Shown: positions 1-8,231 of the stretch, one piece after another | Layout of the letters: the number at the start of each line of letters is the position of its first letter | Numbering within the stretch: position 1 is the first letter of the stretch | NCBI RefSeq assembly: GCF_000152945.2 | Contig: NC_020830.1 | Span: forward strand, 1,808,501 to 1,872,500 | Length of the DNA stretch: 64,000 bases | Reading direction: 5' to 3' | DNA from: Polaribacter sp. MED152 | Lineage (GTDB): Bacteria; Bacteroidota; Bacteroidia; Flavobacteriales; Flavobacteriaceae | Translations under genes and position numbers: made by a program | Notes under the pieces: model-generated | The model's input: only the letters and a program-made list of their open reading frames with translations | What the model was told of the DNA's origin: nothing | Databases searched by the model: none

Positions 1-1
1 A

Positions 2-1432
2 TCAATTACTGTTACTAGTGCAGATATTAGTGTTGTAAAAACAGTAAGTAATAGTTCACCAAATGAAAATGATGTAATTGTGTATCAAATTACAGTTGCC
101 AATAATGGCCCAGACACAGCTACAAATGTTTCTTTATTCGATGTTTTACCTGTTGGAGTAACCTATGCAAGTCATTCAACAACCAATGGTGCTTACAACC
201 AATCATCAGGATTATGGACAATTGGTAGCATCAACAATGGAGATGCTGTTACTTTAGACATTAGTGCCTCAGTAAATACTGGTACAACAGGTCAAACTAT
301 TACAAATACAACTTCTAATTTAACTTCAGATCAAGCAGATTTAGATAGTTCTAATAATGTAGGTTCTGTTTCAATAACACCAGGTTCTGTTGTAGATGTA
401 GTTATTGCAAAAAGAGTTTTAGGCAGTTCAACACCAAATGTAGGCGATGTTATAAATTATGAAATATCAGTTTCTAATTTAGGCCCTAATACAGCAACTG
501 GTGTAGAAGTAACAGATATTTTACCTTCTGGTCTTCAATTTATCAGTTACAACAGTTCTTCTACATATAACAGTACAACAGGTATTTGGAATGTGGGTAC
601 TGTTTCAACTTCAGACAATAACGTATTAATTATACAAGCAGAAGTGTTAAGCTCTGGAGATTATGAAAATTGTGCAGAAGTAACTAGCATAAATCAAGGA
701 GATGCAGATTTAACCAATAATGAAGCTTGTGTAAGCATTACTCCAAATTCATCTGCAGATTTAGAGTTAAATATGAGTGTAAACAATAACAACCCATTGG
801 TAGACACAAATATCATATTTACGTTAAGCCTTACCAATAAAGGGCCAAGTAGTGCAACTAATGTGGAAGTTACAGATCTAATTCCTACAGGTTATACCTT
901 TGTAAGTGCTTCACCTTCTTTAGGTAATTATGATAGTCTTACAGGAATATGGTCTTTAGCATCAATGACAAGTAATACTGCTGAAACGTTAGCTATTACT
1001 GTAAAAGTGTTGAATTTTGGAGATTGGGTTAACATTGCAGAAGTTACAAGTGTAACAGAGTCAGATCCTGATTCGACTCCAAATAACGCAGACATAGATG
1101 AAGATGATTATTCAGAAATAAGTACAATATCACCTAACATAACAGTTATAATCCCAGAAAGTTTCTCACCAAATGGAGATAACATTAACGAGACTTTCGA
1201 GATTCCGAATTTACATGTAGAATATCCTAAATTTAGAATTGTGATTATCAACAGATATGGAGATAAAGTGTTTACATATTCACATAATGGAAACCCAAAT
1301 ACAACACCAACTTATTGGGATGGTACCTCAATGAATAATGGCATTTTACCTTCTGCCACTTATTTCTATACCATTTACTTTAATGATGGTAACAGAACAC
1401 CAAAAACAGGATGGGTTTATTTAAGAAGATAA
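2..1432 (+). CDS. DUF11-repeat surface protein with type B T9SS sorting domain (5' partial)
   Basis: The reading frame is open from the window edge, so the N-terminus and signal peptide are missing. Three successive DUF11-type repeats lie at about nt 29-385, 390-745 and 750-1130. Each carries the family's NxGPxxAT-VxVxDxLPxG pattern (for example [12 protein letters not shown] and [12 protein letters not shown]). The last ~95 residues start with [17 protein letters not shown] and end in KTGWVYLRR, the gliding-motility-associated C-terminal domain, which is a type B type IX secretion signal. In this family such proteins cross the outer membrane through the T9SS and stay on the surface or are released. 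DUF11 repeats usually form stalks of large adhesins. A PorP/SprF-like and an OmpA-like gene follow directly, the usual partners of type B substrates. The ligand is unknown and the full protein may be much longer. Confidence 0.9.
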   Translation, partial: SITVTSADISVVKTVSNSSPNENDVIVYQITVANNGPDTATNVSLFDVLPVGVTYASHSTTNGAYNQSSGLWTIGSINNGDAVTLDISASVNTGTTGQTITNTTSNLTSDQADLDSSNNVGSVSITPGSVVDVVIAKRVLGSSTPNVGDVINYEISVSNLGPNTATGVEVTDILPSGLQFISYNSSSTYNSTTGIWNVGTVSTSDNNVLIIQAEVLSSGDYENCAEVTSINQGDADLTNNEACVSITPNSSADLELNMSVNNNNPLVDTNIIFTLSLTNKGPSSATNVEVTDLIPTGYTFVSASPSLGNYDSLTGIWSLASMTSNTAETLAITVKVLNFGDWVNIAEVTSVTESDPDSTPNNADIDEDDYSEISTISPNITVIIPESFSPNGDNINETFEIPNLHVEYPKFRIVIINRYGDKVFTYSHNGNPNTTPTYWDGTSMNNGILPSATYFYTIYFNDGNRTPKTGWVYLRR

Positions 1433-1446
1433 AAGAAATTAAGCAT

Positions 1447-2352
1447 ATGAAAAGCATAAAATATATAATTAGTTGTACTCTTTTACTGGTCACAATTTCA
1501 ATTAAAGGTCAGCAAGACCCACTGTATACTCAATACAATTATAACATGAATGTTATTAACCCTGCTTACGCAGGTTCTAAAGGCGTATTTAGTCTGGGTG
1601 TTTTAGGTAGATCTCAATGGGTAGGTATAGAAGGTAGCCCAAGAACGCTAACATTAGCAGCGCATTCACCTGTTGGTAAATCTGTAGGTTTAGGGCTTTC
1701 TGTAATTGCAGATAGAGTTGGGCCTGTAAGAGAAACAAATATTTTTGGAGATTTTTCGTACACGATTGTAACTTCAGAAAATAGCAGATTAGCCTTAGGT
1801 TTAAAGGCAGGTGTAACTTCTTTGCAAGTAAATACACTAACTGCAAACAACAATAACGATCCCTTAAACGTACCTATAGATAGAACTGCACCCAATTTTG
1901 GAACAGGTGCGTATTTCTATACAGACAAATTCTATGCTGGGTTTTCGATCCCAAATTTGTTAAAAACCAGGTATTTAGAAAAATCAGCGGGGGTTGTATC
2001 TACAGCATCAGAAGAAATGCATTATTTTATCACTACTGGTTACGTTTTTGATATTTATGATGATTTAAAACTAAAGCCTTCTACCATGATTAGAGGTGTA
2101 AAAAATGCACCTTTATCTGTAGATATTTCAGCCAATTTACTTTGGCAAGAAAAGTTTGAATTTGGTGCATCTTACAGGTTTAACAAATCGTTTTCTGGTG
2201 TAATTGGCTTTTTACTAAATGAAGATATGAGAATTGGTTATTCATATGATCAAAGTATTGGAAACTTTGGGAACTTTAATTTTGGCTCACATGAAATAAT
2301 GTTGCTTATCGATTTTAACAGGAGAAATTTAAAAAGTCCAAGATTCTTTTAA
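1447..2352 (+). CDS. PorP/SprF family type IX secretion-associated outer-membrane protein
   Basis: A 301-residue protein with a Sec signal peptide (MKSIKYIISC..., cleavage near KG-QQD). The family signature follows at once: DPLYTQYNYNMNVINPAYAGS. The rest alternates polar and aromatic residues as in a beta-barrel and ends in a basic tail. PorP/SprF proteins are outer-membrane barrels; SprF is needed for secretion of the gliding adhesin SprB, and homologues sit beside genes for type B sorting-domain substrates. That fits here, because the substrate gene ends at 1432. An ATG 36 nt further upstream would overlap that gene and add a charged leader before the signal peptide, so I chose ATG 1447. 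It probably serves the upstream DUF11 protein specifically. Confidence 0.88.
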   Translation: MKSIKYIISCTLLLVTISIKGQQDPLYTQYNYNMNVINPAYAGSKGVFSLGVLGRSQWVGIEGSPRTLTLAAHSPVGKSVGLGLSVIADRVGPVRETNIFGDFSYTIVTSENSRLALGLKAGVTSLQVNTLTANNNNDPLNVPIDRTAPNFGTGAYFYTDKFYAGFSIPNLLKTRYLEKSAGVVSTASEEMHYFITTGYVFDIYDDLKLKPSTMIRGVKNAPLSVDISANLLWQEKFEFGASYRFNKSFSGVIGFLLNEDMRIGYSYDQSIGNFGNFNFGSHEIMLLIDFNRRNLKSPRFF

Positions 2353-2361
2353 ACTTAAATT

Positions 2362-3945
2362 ATGAGAAAAATTATACTACCATTTCTTTTCTTAACCTTA
2401 AGTCTATTTGCTCAAGAAGAGAACTACACTATTAAAAATTTAGATATCAATAAAAAATACCAAGATTTTGGTGTTAGCTTCTATAACGATTCTACAGCCG
2501 TTTTTGCTTCAGCAAGAAAAACGGTTTTTATGAAACGTGTTTGGTCTGGCAATCACGAGCCCTTTTTAAGATTGTATCAAGGAAAAATTGCTTCTGATGG
2601 AGAAATTACAAATCCTACAGAATTTGGTCATCAATTAGATACCAAATATCATGAGTCTAACCTTAGCTTTTCTAAAGATTTAAAAACTGTTTATTTTGAT
2701 AGAAATAACTTCTTCCATAAAGAATACAGAACAAACGAAGAAGGTGTTAATTTAATACAAATTTATAAAGCCAAAATAGACGAAAATGGTAAATGGGTAG
2801 CTGTAGAAAGATTGCCTTTTAATAGCGATGAATTTAGCTCTGGACATCCTGTTTTAAATGCAGACAATACCAAGCTTTACTTTATATCAGACAGGCCAGA
2901 TTCTTATGGAGAAACAGATATATATGTAGTAGATATAAATGCTGATGGTTCTTATGGCGAACCTAAAAATTTAGGAACCACTGTAAACACTTCTAAAAAA
3001 GAAATGTTTCCTTTTATAGATGAAAACAATGTGTTGTATTTCTCTTCTAACGGATTCAATTCTGGAAAAGGAAATTTAGATGTTTATGCTACCAAATTAA
3101 ACAAGCAAGGTGATTATTTTGCACCTCAAAACTTAGGTTTTCCTATAAATAGCAATCAAGATGATTTTGCTTTTGTGAAACAGAAAGGTAAAAATACAGG
3201 CTATTTTTCTTCTAACAGAGAAGGTGGAAAAGGAGATGATGATATTTACGCAATAACAGAAATTAAAGCACCAATTTTTGAATGTAAAGAAACCTTAAAA
3301 GGTATTGTTGTAAATAACAAAACAACCAATACTATAGCATCTGCAGAGGTAAAATTATATCATAACAATAAAGAGTTAGCAGCTGTAATTACAGATAAAC
3401 AAGGTAGATTTTCTTTTACCATAGACTGTGAATTGAACTACAAATTAGAGGTTTCTAAAGAAAATTTTCATCAAGCATTTAAAGAAGTTGCAAGCTCTAA
3501 AGAAAATTTTATAGAAGTTGATTTAGAATTAGAGCCTATAGAAAACAATCATTTTATTACAGTTAGAGATCAAGTTATGCTAAACATACCTCCTATTTAT
3601 TTTGATTTAGCAAAGGCAACCATTAAAAAAACATCAGAACAAGAATTACAAATGGTGGTTGATTTAATGAACAGATATCCAAAAATTATAGTGCAAATTA
3701 GAGCACATTCAGATAGTAGAGGAAATGATAGTTATAATCTTAGGCTTTCCGATAGAAGAGCAAAGGCAACTGTAAATTGGATTCTAGACAAAGGTATTGC
3801 CAAAAACAGAATTTTCGGAATTGGTTTTGGTGAAGAAGATTTGGTAAACGAATGTTCTAATGGTGTGCAGTGTTCAGAAGAAAAACATCTAGAGAATAGA
3901 AGAACTGAATTTGTTATTTTAAATCCGTTTACGGTAGGTAAATAA
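2362..3945 (+). CDS. OmpA-family protein with PD40 propeller repeats and a carboxypeptidase-regulatory-like domain
   Basis: A 527-residue exported protein (MRKIILPFLFLTLSLFAQEE signal). PD40/WD40-like strands fill about residues 20-300, including KLYFISDRPDSYGETDIYVV, VLYFSSNGFNSGKGNLDVYA and TGYFSSNREGGKGDDDIYAI. A carboxypeptidase-regulatory-like beta-sandwich covers about 308-390. The OmpA peptidoglycan-binding domain covers about 405-527, with IYFDLAKATI and IRAHSDSRGNDSYNLRLSDRRA. The order resembles PorE-type T9SS proteins, which link the outer-membrane machinery to peptidoglycan, although I see no N-terminal TPR and a lipobox is absent. The gene begins 9 nt after the PorP/SprF gene, so the three genes are likely one transcript. 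Its role is probably to anchor this secretion module to the cell wall. Confidence 0.85.
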   Translation: MRKIILPFLFLTLSLFAQEENYTIKNLDINKKYQDFGVSFYNDSTAVFASARKTVFMKRVWSGNHEPFLRLYQGKIASDGEITNPTEFGHQLDTKYHESNLSFSKDLKTVYFDRNNFFHKEYRTNEEGVNLIQIYKAKIDENGKWVAVERLPFNSDEFSSGHPVLNADNTKLYFISDRPDSYGETDIYVVDINADGSYGEPKNLGTTVNTSKKEMFPFIDENNVLYFSSNGFNSGKGNLDVYATKLNKQGDYFAPQNLGFPINSNQDDFAFVKQKGKNTGYFSSNREGGKGDDDIYAITEIKAPIFECKETLKGIVVNNKTTNTIASAEVKLYHNNKELAAVITDKQGRFSFTIDCELNYKLEVSKENFHQAFKEVASSKENFIEVDLELEPIENNHFITVRDQVMLNIPPIYFDLAKATIKKTSEQELQMVVDLMNRYPKIIVQIRAHSDSRGNDSYNLRLSDRRAKATVNWILDKGIAKNRIFGIGFGEEDLVNECSNGVQCSEEKHLENRRTEFVILNPFTVGK

Positions 3946-4851
3946 CTAATCTATCTTTTTATTTCTTTTAAACCAACTGTAATTGTAGTAAGTGAAACCA
4001 CTAAAATTTAAGTGCTCACTTAGTTTTACGTTGTTTTTAGCCAATTCTGTATGAAACGTATCTTCCGCTTCTTGGAATCTATGACGTTGTAACCATCTTC
4101 CCATAAAATTATTTTCGTAAGAGAATAAAATAGATACTTCTATATGAGAATGAATTGCATCTAAATAGTTTAACCTGTCTTTTACGTAAACGTAGCTGTA
4201 TTTTGGATCTTTTACATAATCGTGTATTAAAAGCTTATCTACATGCGCGCTTATTTGATCTACTTCGTCCCTTGTGTATTTTCCAACGTAAGCCTCAATT
4301 TCAACGTCCATATTATCATCCTTAGCAAGTTCTTTCATCACTTGTAAAGAGCTAATGAAATAGTTGAAAGAATTTTCTCTATTGCATTTTAACTGCGCAT
4401 TTTTTAAGTAAGTTTCACAGTAATAACCCTTATCTACAGATTCTTTTTTGTTCCAATATTCATATTCTATATTGTAAACATTAAAACGTTCTAATTCGTT
4501 TTCCCTAGATTGGTTATAAGGATGAATTGCTTTGATGAAAAAATCTCCAGTTTCACCTGAAGCGCTTACACTTTTTACACCAAAATCTTTTTTAGCCTTA
4601 CAAATAAAATCGGCCAATAGTTGGTTCTTAGAAGCATCACCTAATGGAAATCGTTTATGTACTTTATGTAAATCATACAAAATAAGTTCATCTATTTCAT
4701 TAGTTTCTACAAATTCGAAAAGTTCTTGTTCAAGCGTATAAGAACCTAAAATATTTGCAAAATTATCTACATATAATTTTCTTTCTTGACCATAAATAGT
4801 AGTCATTAAAAGAAGGCAAACAACAGAGAATAAGTGGTTTAATTTTATCAT
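3946..4851 (-). CDS. exported protein of unknown function
   Basis: 301 residues with a clear signal peptide (LFSVVCLLLMTTIYGQE). I do not recognise the family. Visible features are an aromatic- and acid-rich body, a stretch YNIEYEYWNK near residue 130, alternating predicted strands and helices (ELILYDLH, VEIEAYVGK, KLLIHDYV), and a basic C-terminus (WFKRNKK). The alternation would fit a TIM-barrel-like fold, for instance a divergent glycosidase, but that is only an impression. The stop codon abuts the stop of the OmpA-like gene on the other strand with no spacer. The gene appears monocistronic. A hairpin terminator separates it from the next gene upstream on the same strand. Confidence 0.75.
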   Translation of the reverse strand: MIKLNHLFSVVCLLLMTTIYGQERKLYVDNFANILGSYTLEQELFEFVETNEIDELILYDLHKVHKRFPLGDASKNQLLADFICKAKKDFGVKSVSASGETGDFFIKAIHPYNQSRENELERFNVYNIEYEYWNKKESVDKGYYCETYLKNAQLKCNRENSFNYFISSLQVMKELAKDDNMDVEIEAYVGKYTRDEVDQISAHVDKLLIHDYVKDPKYSYVYVKDRLNYLDAIHSHIEVSILFSYENNFMGRWLQRHRFQEAEDTFHTELAKNNVKLSEHLNFSGFTYYNYSWFKRNKKID

Positions 4852-4880
4852 AACGTAAAGATAAACAATTATAACAAAAA

Positions 4881-4907
4881 AAAACCACTCAAAATTTGAG
4901 TGGTTTT
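4881..4907 (-). terminator. hairpin terminator after the small membrane protein gene
   Basis: The arms AAAACCACTC and GAGTGGTTTT pair perfectly and extend through three more A/T pairs. On the minus strand the stem is followed by a run of eight T. It lies just beyond the stop of the gene at 4926-5129. Confidence 0.85.
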
Positions 4908-4925
4908 ATATATTATTTGGAAGTT

Positions 4926-5129
4926 TTAGCTTTTTCCTTTTACAAGACTTAAAACTACTGCTGCAATTCCTAAACCTATTACTATAAATGAGTTGGTATT
5001 GTCTTGCGCTTCTATTAAACTAACATCGCCAATAGCAACTTTAGTTTCTGGTATTACCATTGTATAAATTCCGTAAGCTAATAAAACTACACCTACAATT
5101 AGTAATACTGTTTTAATTGTTTTGTTCAT
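4926..5129 (-). CDS. small two-helix membrane protein (DUF3185-like)
   Basis: 67 residues. A lysine-flanked hydrophobic helix covers about residues 5-26 (TVLLIVGVVLLAYGIYTMVI). A polar loop of about 20 residues follows, then a second helix at about 48-62 (FIVIGLGIAAVVLSLV), ending in KGKS. The pattern of a short N-terminal helix starting MNKxI with GVVLL, and a C-terminal IGLGIAAVVL helix, resembles the uncharacterised DUF3185 family, but the match is from memory and tentative. It has its own terminator and probably its own promoter, because the 84 nt upstream contain a phased direct repeat and the suf operon ends at 5214. Function unknown. Confidence 0.7.
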   Translation of the reverse strand: MNKTIKTVLLIVGVVLLAYGIYTMVIPETKVAIGDVSLIEAQDNTNSFIVIGLGIAAVVLSLVKGKS

Positions 5130-5174
5130 AATTTGGTTGTTTATTGTGAGTTACGAATTTAACAATTAAAAGCA

Positions 5175-5208
5175 ACTAAGATTAACGCAATCAAAACTTA
5201 GATTAACG
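5175..5208. repeat. helically phased direct repeat upstream of the small membrane protein gene
   Basis: ACTAAGATTAACG (5175-5187) recurs as ACTTAGATTAACG (5196-5208), with one mismatch and starts 21 nt apart. The copies lie 46-79 nt upstream of the start at 5129, where an activator or repressor could bind. This reading is an inference. Confidence 0.5.
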
Positions 5209-5213
5209 TTTAC

Positions 5214-6527
5214 CTACAAATCAAAACCAATATTTACATTTAATTTGTTAGCAATAAGCTTTGTAATTCTTGATTTCACCTCAGGAATTTTTACACTTTC
5301 TAACACCGTATTTGCAAAGGCAAACATTAATAAACCTCTACCTTCTTTTTTAGGTATTCCTCTTTGCTGCATGTAAAATAAAGCATCATCATCTAGCTGA
5401 CCAATTGTACAACCATGAGAACATTTTACATCATCTGCAAAAATTTCTAATTGAGGTTTTGCGTTTATTGTGGCTTTATCACTAACTAAAACATTATTAT
5501 TTTGCTGGTAAGCATTGGTTTTTTGAGCTTCTTTCTCTACAATTACTTTACCATTAAAAACACCTGTAGAACGTTCATCAAAAATACCTTTATAATCTTG
5601 ATGAGATTCGCAATTTGGCTCTATGTGATGTACTAAAGTATGGTGATCTACGTGTTGTTTACCTTCAATAATTGTGATACCTTTTAAAATAGAGTCTATA
5701 TGTTCTCCATTTTGATAAAAGTTTAAATTATTTCTAGTGATGTTACCACCAAATGAGAACGTATGCACAGATACTACACTGTTCGATTTTTGATTTACAT
5801 AAGTATTATCTACCAATGAAGCATTGGTATTATCATTCTGAATTTTGTAATAATCTACAGTTGCACTTTTAGCCGCAAAAACTTCGGTAACAACATTAGA
5901 TAAAACCGCATTAGAAGTTAAACTTTGATGACGTTCTATAATTTGAACATGAGAATTTTCTTCAACCACAATTAAATTTCTTGGCTGAATCATTGTTGCT
6001 GGCTCAGAACCTGTTGTAAAATTAATAATCTGAATTGGTTTCTGAACTTCGATATTCTTTGGGATGTAAATGTAAGCACCCTCTGATGCAAATGCAGTAT
6101 TTAAACTTGTTAAGTTATCTTGTTTGGCAACTTTATTAAAATAAGTTTCTATTACTGATTTGTATTTTGGTTTATTTAATGCAGAAGACATTAAGCAAAC
6201 ATCGAATTTCTCATGCGTTGTTGCAGATAAGAAAGAACTGTATTTACCATCTATAAAGACTACTTTATAAGTATCTATATCATGAATAAAATACTTTTTA
6301 ACATCTGCTAATTCTACAGCTTTTTCTCTATCAGGAAAAATGCTATAGTCGTTTTTTAAAAGTGAGTTTAAAGATGTGTATTTCCACGCTTCCAATTTTT
6401 TGGTTGGGAAACCTAGCTTGTCAAAGTTTTCTAAAGCTTTAGAACGTATTTCATGAACTTCTGAGTTCAAGTCTACATTATCTTCAAAAGCTACATAAGA
6501 AGAAAGTAATTTATCTTTTAATTCCAT
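5214..6527 (-). CDS. sufD: Fe-S cluster assembly protein SufD
   Basis: A cytoplasmic SufBCD scaffold subunit. SufD pairs with SufB, and SufC drives their rearrangement during cluster assembly. The protein is 437 residues from the ATG at 6527. An ATG 27 nt further upstream gives an atypical leader (MILTFKRNK), so I reject it. The N-terminal part is the usual helical region (KLGFPTKKLEAWKYTSLNSL). The C-terminal half shows the SufB/D beta-helix signatures DHHTLVHHIEPNCESHQDYK and ADDVKCSHGCTIGQLD, followed by FYMQQRGIP. It is the last gene of the suf operon, 54 nt after sufC. The length is normal for the family. No sufS or sufE follows, so the desulfurase must be encoded elsewhere. Confidence 0.95.
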   Translation of the reverse strand: MELKDKLLSSYVAFEDNVDLNSEVHEIRSKALENFDKLGFPTKKLEAWKYTSLNSLLKNDYSIFPDREKAVELADVKKYFIHDIDTYKVVFIDGKYSSFLSATTHEKFDVCLMSSALNKPKYKSVIETYFNKVAKQDNLTSLNTAFASEGAYIYIPKNIEVQKPIQIINFTTGSEPATMIQPRNLIVVEENSHVQIIERHQSLTSNAVLSNVVTEVFAAKSATVDYYKIQNDNTNASLVDNTYVNQKSNSVVSVHTFSFGGNITRNNLNFYQNGEHIDSILKGITIIEGKQHVDHHTLVHHIEPNCESHQDYKGIFDERSTGVFNGKVIVEKEAQKTNAYQQNNNVLVSDKATINAKPQLEIFADDVKCSHGCTIGQLDDDALFYMQQRGIPKKEGRGLLMFAFANTVLESVKIPEVKSRITKLIANKLNVNIGFDL

Positions 6528-6581
6528 TTTATTTCGTTTGAAAGTTAAAATCACAAAGGCTATTACTAATAGCTTTTGTGT

Positions 6582-7331
6582 TTAAACTAGTTCCTTTTTA
6601 ATCCAATCATACCCTTTTGCTTCTAATTCTAATGCAAGAGAGGCATCACCAGTTTTTACAATTTTACCATCGTGTAAAACGTGTACAAAATCTGGAACTA
6701 TATAATCTAAAAGTCTTTGATAATGTGTAATAACAATTACAGCATTGTTTTTAGATTTTAATTTATTTACACCATTTGCTACAATACGTAAAGCATCAAT
6801 ATCTAAACCAGAATCAGTTTCATCTAAAATGGCTAATTTTGGCTCTAACATTGCCATTTGAAAAATTTCGTTACGTTTTTTCTCTCCACCAGAAAAACCT
6901 TCGTTTAACGAACGAGATAAAAATTTACGATCTATTTCTAACAATTCTGACTTTTCACGAATTTTCTTAAGCATATCTTTAGCAGGCATATCTTCTAAGC
7001 CTTTTGCTTTTCTAGTTTCGTTAATAGCTGTTTTTATAAAGTTAGTTACAGAAACACCAGGAATTTCTACAGGATATTGAAAAGATAAAAATACTCCATT
7101 ATGAGCTCTTTCCTCAGGTGCTAGTTCACTAAGATCTTCGCCATCTAATTCTATACTACCATTGGTTACTTCATAATCTTCCTTACCTGCAACTATGTTT
7201 GCTAAAGTACTTTTTCCAGCTCCATTAGGCCCCATGATTGCATGAACTTCACCAGCTTTTACCTCTAGGTTTAATCCTTTTAGGATAGATTTCTCTTCTA
7301 TTGCTGCGTGTAAATTGTTAATTTTTAACAT
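6582..7331 (-). CDS. sufC: Fe-S cluster assembly ATPase SufC
   Basis: The ABC-type ATPase of the SufBCD complex, 249 residues as expected. Walker A is GPNGAGKST (about residues 34-42). The Q-loop region is LSFQYPVEIPGVS. The signature is SGGEKKRNEI, typical of SufC and not of transporters. Walker B with the following D-loop is LAILDETDSGLD, and the switch histidine lies in VIVITHYQRLL. There are no membrane segments. It lies 12 nt downstream of the metallo-beta-lactamase-fold gene and upstream of sufD on the same strand, so it is co-transcribed with both. Confidence 0.97.
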   Translation of the reverse strand: MLKINNLHAAIEEKSILKGLNLEVKAGEVHAIMGPNGAGKSTLANIVAGKEDYEVTNGSIELDGEDLSELAPEERAHNGVFLSFQYPVEIPGVSVTNFIKTAINETRKAKGLEDMPAKDMLKKIREKSELLEIDRKFLSRSLNEGFSGGEKKRNEIFQMAMLEPKLAILDETDSGLDIDALRIVANGVNKLKSKNNAVIVITHYQRLLDYIVPDFVHVLHDGKIVKTGDASLALELEAKGYDWIKKELV

Positions 7332-7343
7332 GTTTTCTACTCT

Positions 7344-8204
7344 TTAGTTTTGAGCTTTTGGCTCTATGCTATTTAATAATTTTTCTAATTTTTCGTAATC
7401 TTTTGGAGAATGTTGTATAATCACTTCTGCATTTTCTTCTTCTGCAAATTCTTCAAAAGCCTCCATACTTTTTATAGTTTGAGGTGCATTGTAATTAAAT
7501 GATGGTACTCTTTTATGTATTCTATTTTCTTCGAAATGATACAAATCACCAGTTAATAAAATTGGTTTTTCTAAACCTGTAACATTTACTAATAAAACTT
7601 GATGCCCAATTGTATGACCAGGCATTGCTTTTATAATTACTGTACCATCTGCAAAAACATCATAATCTCCATATAATTTTTGCACTTTGGTTAGATTTTT
7701 AAAAGCTTCATTTTTCGCTTTTACAGTATCTCCAAGAGTTACATTAAATTCATCATTCTGAATTAACAGAGTTGCATCATTCATATAACTGGCATGACCT
7801 GTATGATCAAAATGAGAATGAGACATTGCAAAATATTTAAAATCTTCTACTTTAAATCCTATCGATTTTAGTTGATTTTTCAGTGAATCTTGTCTTTGAA
7901 TTCGATATACTCCACTTGGCTCATCAAAAGGTTCTGGCAATACTAATTGTTCTGGTAAACCAGCATCCCACATCAAGTTTCCTTTTGGATGCGAAATTAC
8001 ATAATAGGTATCTGTAAATTGCTTTTGTTGACCTGTATAAGTTGTATCTTGAGAAAAAACCTCTAGCTTTTTCACCAAAATAGATCCTCCTTTTAATTGA
8101 TACAATTTCACTTCAGGAACATTAGGTGATTGTGCTTCTTTCTTTTCTGCATTTTTGCAGCTTACAATACTAATTGCAAAAAATAAGTAGAATAGGTTTT
8201 TCAT
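7344..8204 (-). CDS. metallo-beta-lactamase-fold lipoprotein, N-acyl-homoserine-lactonase-like
   Basis: 286 residues. The N-terminus is a lipoprotein signal with the lipobox cysteine at residue 16 (FFAISIVSC). The zinc motif HSHFDH lies at residues 129-134, a further histidine in MPGHTIGHQ, and the bridging aspartate in LTGDLYHF. This arrangement, with a DTYYVISHP-MWDAGLP start, is that of the AiiA-type lactonase subfamily, which opens lactone rings. The true substrate cannot be told from sequence. A lipid anchor would place the enzyme in the periplasm or on the outer membrane. The gene sits between sufB (27 nt) and sufC (12 nt) on the same strand, an odd place for a secreted hydrolase in a cytosolic Fe-S operon. 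Glyoxalase-II-like activity is an alternative. Confidence 0.8.
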   Translation of the reverse strand: MKNLFYLFFAISIVSCKNAEKKEAQSPNVPEVKLYQLKGGSILVKKLEVFSQDTTYTGQQKQFTDTYYVISHPKGNLMWDAGLPEQLVLPEPFDEPSGVYRIQRQDSLKNQLKSIGFKVEDFKYFAMSHSHFDHTGHASYMNDATLLIQNDEFNVTLGDTVKAKNEAFKNLTKVQKLYGDYDVFADGTVIIKAMPGHTIGHQVLLVNVTGLEKPILLTGDLYHFEENRIHKRVPSFNYNAPQTIKSMEAFEEFAEEENAEVIIQHSPKDYEKLEKLLNSIEPKAQN

Positions 8205-8231
8205 TAATTTGGTTTAAGTTAATTTTTATGC

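Noticed and set aside
29-1130. Tandem DNA repeat in the left-edge gene
   Set aside because: The repetition is at protein-domain level (DUF11); the nucleotide copies are widely diverged, so it is not a recent DNA repeat.
1589-1895. Two overlapping minus-strand open frames of 85-93 codons inside the PorP/SprF gene
   Set aside because: Both lie fully within a well-supported gene on the other strand, have biased composition and no family resemblance; they are shadows.
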